Source: Paenibacillus typhae
GTDB lineage: Bacteria; Bacillota; Bacilli; Paenibacillales; Paenibacillaceae
Direction of reading: 5' to 3'
Assembly (NCBI RefSeq): GCF_900099765.1
Contig: NZ_FNDX01000006.1
Coordinates: forward strand, 186,001 to 250,000
DNA length: 64,000 bases
Shown here: positions 60,927-64,000 of the stretch, piece after piece
How the letters are laid out: each line of letters starts with the position of its first letter
Position numbering within the stretch: the first letter of the stretch is position 1
Notes under the pieces: model-generated
Database searches by the model: none
Seen by the model: only the letters and a program-made list of their open reading frames with translations
Told to the model about the DNA's origin: nothing
Translations under genes and position numbers: made by a program

Positions 60927-62024
60927 ATGATTATTGAACAATACGGATGGAATGAAAATTGGCAGGTAAAATGGAACGGGATTATTCACAATCAGGAGCG
61001 GGCACACAATAAGCGTGTTCCCGGCCGGATCACAGGGGACTTTGGCAGCAAATACCGGGTCATGACTGAGGCAGGCGAAACCTGGGGTGAGCTGTCCGGG
61101 AAGCTCCGGCATTCCGTCACAGATTCGGGTGAGCTGCCGGCTATTGGTGACTGGGTCGCTTTAGCTATGCAGGATGGGGGAGAGCACGCTGTTATTCACG
61201 GACTGCTGCCCCGTCAAAGTGTTATTTCGCGAAAAGTAGCGGGAAATACGCAGGCAGAGCAGATTGTCGCTTCCAATGTAGACACCTTGTTTCTGGTCAG
61301 TGCCTTAAATGATGATTTCAATGTGCGGCGGATGGAGCGGTATCTGATTATGGCCTGGAACAGCGGGGCGAGTCCGGTCATTCTGCTGACCAAGGCCGAT
61401 CTGTGCCCGGATGCGGATACCAGAATAGCGGAGATGGAGCGGGCTGCACCCGGCGTGCCGGTGCATGCGGTCAGCGCCCTGCTGGGGGACGGCCGTGAAG
61501 AGCTGCTGCCGTATATCCGCAGCGGGCAGACGGTGGCTCTTACCGGCTCCTCCGGCTGCGGCAAGTCAACGATGGTCAACTGGCTTAGCGGCCAAACCCT
61601 GCAGCTGACCCAGGACGTCAGAGAGGGAGACAGCCGCGGACGGCATACAACGACGCACCGGGAAATGTTCGTGCTGCCTGAAGGCGGGATTATCGTGGAT
61701 ACCCCCGGGATGCGCGAGCTTCAGCTGTGGGAGGATGAGGGCGGGCTTGACCTTGCCTTTGGCGATATAAGCAGCCTGGCGGCAGAATGCCGCTACAGCG
61801 ACTGCAGTCACGAGCGCGAGGAGGGCTGCGCTGTGCTGGCGGCTGTATTCTCTGGTCAGCTGGAGGAGAAGCGGCTTATGAACTTCCGCAAGACACAGAA
61901 GGAGCTGCGCTTCCAGAGCAGCAAAGAGCAGAGACAGAAGCGGAAGGCTGTTGCTTCTGCTGGTAAAACGAGCACCCCCCGGCCGCGGAAAACGTCATGG
62001 GAGCGGCAGCTTGAGGAGTATTGA
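60927..62024 (+). CDS. rsgA: RsgA-like circularly permuted GTPase
   Basis: The 366 residues have the RsgA/YjeQ layout: an OB-fold (GRITGDFGSKYRVMTEAGET), a permuted GTPase with G4 LLTKADLC before G1 GSSGCGKSTMVNWL and G3 DTPGMREL, and a zinc-finger region CRYSDCSHEREEGCAV. RsgA helps mature the 30S ribosomal subunit. The divergent N-terminus and the long basic tail suggest this is a second paralogue, not the housekeeping copy (inference). GGGAGG is 13 bases from ATG 60927; an ATT at 60921 has better spacing. Two terminators and a leader peptide precede it. Confidence 0.88.
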   Translation: MIIEQYGWNENWQVKWNGIIHNQERAHNKRVPGRITGDFGSKYRVMTEAGETWGELSGKLRHSVTDSGELPAIGDWVALAMQDGGEHAVIHGLLPRQSVISRKVAGNTQAEQIVASNVDTLFLVSALNDDFNVRRMERYLIMAWNSGASPVILLTKADLCPDADTRIAEMERAAPGVPVHAVSALLGDGREELLPYIRSGQTVALTGSSGCGKSTMVNWLSGQTLQLTQDVREGDSRGRHTTTHREMFVLPEGGIIVDTPGMRELQLWEDEGGLDLAFGDISSLAAECRYSDCSHEREEGCAVLAAVFSGQLEEKRLMNFRKTQKELRFQSSKEQRQKRKAVASAGKTSTPRPRKTSWERQLEEY

Positions 62025-62088
62025 TCCTGAACAGGCAATAAATTCCCCCGCAAACCGCAGCTCTGCAGGGATGCTGACTCAGGGGCCA

Positions 62089-62242
62089 GCGGGGACCCCT
62101 AAATATATAAATTTTTACCATTAAAAAAAGGCCATCAGGATGCCCTGCAGTTGTCTGCTCAGGCGCCCTGATGGCTTTTTTTAAAAAGGGGTCCCCGCAA
62201 AGTGCCTGTATCAGCTTTTATGTAAAAGCCTCACTTTGTGGG
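62089..62242. repeat. nested palindromes in the gap after the RsgA-like gene
   Basis: GCGGGGACCCCT (62089-62100) pairs with AGGGGTCCCCGC (62187-62198) and encloses a terminator. The right arm overlaps CCCCGCAAAGTG (62193-62204), which pairs with CACTTTGTGGGG (62231-62242) and encloses GCTTTT-ATGT-AAAAGC. The two large hairpins therefore compete. No protein is coded here. The gap from 62025 to 62388 holds only these structures. Confidence 0.75.
62123..62186. terminator. bidirectional terminator after the RsgA-like gene
   Basis: Arms AAAAAAAGGCCATCAGG and CCTGATGGCTTTTTTT, giving T-tracts on both strands, with a 30-base loop that can fold further. Confidence 0.85.
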
Positions 62243-62254
62243 GTTGCTTTATGC

Positions 62255-62291
62255 TGCAGAGGTACAGCCCGGGGAAGGGCTGTGCCTCTGC
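62255..62291. repeat. long hairpin near the end of the azoreductase gene
   Basis: Arms GCAGAGGTACAGCCC and GGGCTGTGCCTCTGC (one G-T pair) around GGGGAA. There is no T-tract, so it may protect mRNA 3' ends instead of terminating. Confidence 0.65.
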
Positions 62292-62388
62292 TATATATGA
62301 ATAAAAGTCCGGATGCTGAGTAAAACCGATGCCTGATCTTCTTGCGAATGTCTATACTGCGGGCCGGACCTTTAACGCTGGTGCTGTA

Positions 62389-63015
62389 TTAGAACGATGC
62401 AGCAGCGGATTTAGCTTCTTCCAGACCTTTTGCGATGATGTTAGCAGACTCCTGCGGGTTCTGGTTGTGGCCTTCGATGATCACCTGTGTGATATCCTGG
62501 AAGCCCCAGAAGCTCAGGTTGTTCACGATGAAGTTAACAGCCATTTCAGCGTTTGCTGCAGGACCAGTGGAGTAGATGCCGCCTCTTGCGTTCAGGACAG
62601 CCGCTTTTTTGCCGGTAAGCAGGCCTACAGGACCTTCAGCTGTGTATTTGAAAGCAGTACCAGCCTGGTTCACGTAGTCGATGTAAGTGTGCAGAACAGC
62701 AGGAACAGTCATGTTCCAGAGCGGGAAGCCGAATACAACTTTATCAGCTGCAACGAATTGATCCAGATATTTCTTAACCAGTGCTGCACCTGCAGCTTCT
62801 TCAGGAGTTGCTTCAAAGCCCTGGGCAGCTTTATAGATACCAGTGATCAGGGTGTTATCGTAGTAAGGAAGCTCTTCAGCGAACAGATCCAGTTCAGTTA
62901 CCTGGTCTTCCGGGTGTGACTCTTTGTAGCTTGCAAGGAATGCGTTGTAAAGTTGAACACTTACAGCCTGTTCAGCAGGGCGGTTGTTTGCTTTGATGAA
63001 AAGTACATTAGACAT
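62389..63015 (-). CDS. azoR: FMN-dependent NADH-azoreductase
   Basis: The 208-residue flavodoxin-like protein matches the AzoR family: NVLFIKANNRPAEQAVSVQL, then FGFPLWNMTVPAVLHTYIDY (FMN binding) and LNARGGIYSTGPAANAEMAV. Such enzymes reduce azo dyes and quinones with NADH and protect against electrophiles. ATG 63015 follows AAGGAG. Two palindromes upstream (63050-63089) suggest control by a quinone-sensing MarR- or HxlR-type regulator, as for azoR genes in Bacillus. Confidence 0.93.
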   Translation of the reverse strand: MSNVLFIKANNRPAEQAVSVQLYNAFLASYKESHPEDQVTELDLFAEELPYYDNTLITGIYKAAQGFEATPEEAAGAALVKKYLDQFVAADKVVFGFPLWNMTVPAVLHTYIDYVNQAGTAFKYTAEGPVGLLTGKKAAVLNARGGIYSTGPAANAEMAVNFIVNNLSFWGFQDITQVIIEGHNQNPQESANIIAKGLEEAKSAAASF

Positions 63016-63049
63016 TATGATTTCTCCTTAAATATATATTTAATACTTA

Positions 63050-63089
63050 CTATATTTAATATAGCATTGAATATTTAGTTTGTAAATAT
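63050..63089 (-). promoter_or_regulatory. palindromic operators upstream of azoR
   Basis: A 15-base palindrome CTATATTTAATATAG at 63050-63064, and arms ATATTTA and TAAATAT separated by GTTTG at 63071-63089. The region is AT-rich and must contain the azoR promoter. Confidence 0.6.
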
Positions 63090-63343
63090 CCGTCGAAAGA
63101 AAAATAATTTTCAGCGACAGCAAATGCCTTGGAATTGCACGGCTACCATATCTCCTGATGGATAACAGCATAACCGGAACTGAAGCTCAATATGTAGTAA
63201 AGTCGTTCCGACAAGTCTTTTTTACCAGAAAATAGAAGCGTTTGAGCATCCGGGGACCCGGTTATATAGGTGATACAAGGGAGGCAGGAAATGATTTCCT
63301 GAGTCCATTAACGGTAAAAGATATTCAAAAAGGAGCGATTGAC

Positions 63344-63481
63344 ATGTCCATTGACCGTTTTATCATTAAAAAACTGGACAGCTGTCACGAAGAACAGACA
63401 CGCATCAATTTAGTGAAGTTGTTCAAGCTGCGTATCCAGAAAGCGGAGAAAGAAGAAAATAAAAACCGGCCGACCGGTTAA
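63344..63481 (+). CDS. small hypothetical protein
   Basis: A 45-residue basic, helical protein (MSIDRFIIKKLDSCHEEQTR start, KAEKEENKNRPTG end) with one Cys. AAAAAGGAG at about nine bases from ATG 63344 is a strong ribosome-binding site, which favours this start over the longer frame from 63242. A terminator follows at 63528. I do not recognise a family. Confidence 0.55.
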   Translation: MSIDRFIIKKLDSCHEEQTRINLVKLFKLRIQKAEKEENKNRPTG

Positions 63482-63527
63482 AAACCGGCCGCTGACTTAC
63501 AGCTATTCGGCCTAACATATAGAGCGG

Positions 63528-63566
63528 AGCACCTTCTTTCCAGGCGAAAGAGCGTGCTTTTTTTTG
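63528..63566 (+). terminator. terminator after the 45-residue gene
   Basis: Arms AGCAC and GTGCT plus inner TCTTTC/GAAAGA, followed by eight T. Confidence 0.8.
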
Positions 63567-63626
63567 TAATCTCGCAGAAACGGATACCATCCTTTAAAGG
63601 ACGGCAAAGCCGGTTCTCTTGTGTAC

Positions 63627-63660
63627 AAAAAAACTATCCCTCTGCTAGTAGAGGGATAGT
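63627..63660 (-). terminator. terminator overlapping the end of the last minus-strand gene
   Basis: Perfect arms ACTATCCCTCT and AGAGGGATAGT around a six-base loop; on the minus strand it is followed by TTTTTTT. It overlaps the stop codon region of the gene ending at 63645. Confidence 0.88.
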
Positions 63661-63884
63661 GCGAGTGAATCATTTTCACTGTAACTGTGCAATATAGCTT
63701 CTGAGCCTTTTATTTCGATACTGATCAGTGAATTTAAACATTTCTGCAATGCGCTTTTGCCCTTTTGGATTTTGAGCTCCAGTGTATTATTCAAAATTCG
63801 GAGTACCTTTTGGGTAGGCTGTTTGTTTTCAGTGGTGAAATATACCGGTACAGACTTGTTTTGAAATGTGATGAGCATTCTCAT
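63645..63884 (-). CDS. small hypothetical protein
   Basis: A 79-residue protein (MRMLITFQNKSVPVYFTTEN start) with a beta-then-helix look and one Cys. ATG 63884 follows GAGGTGATT at good spacing, which supports translation. A strong terminator sits at its end. I do not recognise the family; the 104 bases upstream to the window end are AT-rich and likely hold its promoter. Confidence 0.55.
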   Translation of the reverse strand: MRMLITFQNKSVPVYFTTENKQPTQKVLRILNNTLELKIQKGKSALQKCLNSLISIEIKGSEAILHSYSENDSLALSLY

Positions 63885-64000
63885 AATCGAAATCACCTCG
63901 CTAAAAGTATTTCATGCTATGATCATACCCGGCATTTCTTAATTTTACCTTAAAATTAGCTTATGATAACATAAAGATTGCAAGTTTGGTAGATTCGAGC

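Noticed and set aside
1..64000. CRISPR arrays, transposases, tRNA and rRNA genes, prophage
   Set aside because: No regularly spaced short repeats, DDE or tyrosine-recombinase motifs, cloverleaf sequences or phage structural genes were recognised.

Overview
The window looks like a chromosomal segment of a Paenibacillus or close relative. The signs are moderate GC content, strong AGGAGG-type ribosome-binding sites with many GTG and TTG starts, a miaB-ricA pair, a bacillithiol-type YpdA reductase, an SLH-anchored arabinanase and several Bacillales-only families. No rRNA, tRNA, CRISPR array, transposase or prophage was seen. The genus call is an inference from gene content.

Layout. 0-1 kb: end of a sugar ABC importer operon. 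1.1-5.2 kb: an AT-richer accessory patch with a PD-(D/E)XK-like protein, decayed copper-handling genes (multicopper oxidase and DUF326 fragments), an intact YdhK lipoprotein, a TVP38-type membrane protein, a decayed NusG-II protein and a seven-repeat RCC1-like propeller. 5.2-10.4 kb: PadR-DUF4180 regulator, chromate transporter, acetyltransferase and a divergent MATE/TetR pair. 10.8-15.5 kb: a 1581-residue cell-surface GH43 arabinanase. 15.6-20.1 kb: HxlR regulator, zwf, a 6-phosphogluconate dehydrogenase and a cysteine desulfidase-type protein. 20.2-26.4 kb: a rhamnose operon (lactaldehyde reductase, rhaB, rhaA, rhaD) with a divergent DeoR regulator. The arabinanase and rhamnose genes both suit growth on plant pectin.

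26.5-30.6 kb: an old yellow enzyme behind a 31-bp palindrome, an atypical ketosynthase, and a fused alpha/beta-hydrolase-SARP regulator whose hydrolase domain has lost its catalytic Ser and His. 31-36 kb: miaB-ricA, then an NAD salvage set (NrtR-like Nudix regulator, pncA, pncB). 36.5-39.8 kb: a two-gene ferredoxin oxidoreductase with gamma-delta and alpha-beta fusions. 40-46.8 kb: small proteins, moaB, a YczE-type membrane protein, acetyltransferase, CobW GTPase, DUF326 copper-binding protein, an ABC transporter and a HEPN-like protein.

46.9-55.5 kb: YcaQ-type glycosylase, a BmrCD-like heterodimeric ABC exporter behind a leader terminator, a HesB-like protein and another ABC exporter. 55.6-60.4 kb: MerR regulator with an overlapping unknown partner, DUF441, YpdA, ArsR-DUF2087, DUF3939 and a HAD hydrolase. 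60.4-62.3 kb: the most unusual regulatory stretch. A consensus promoter drives a 28-codon leader peptide whose coding sequence can pair with the terminator behind it. A second structured RNA ending in another terminator follows, then an RsgA-like GTPase. Beyond it lies a dense cluster of nested palindromes. The end of the window holds an azoreductase with palindromic operators and two small proteins.

The best candidates for something undescribed are the leader-peptide/tandem-attenuator arrangement at 60.45-60.93 kb and the ketosynthase/pseudo-hydrolase-SARP pair at 27.8-30.6 kb.
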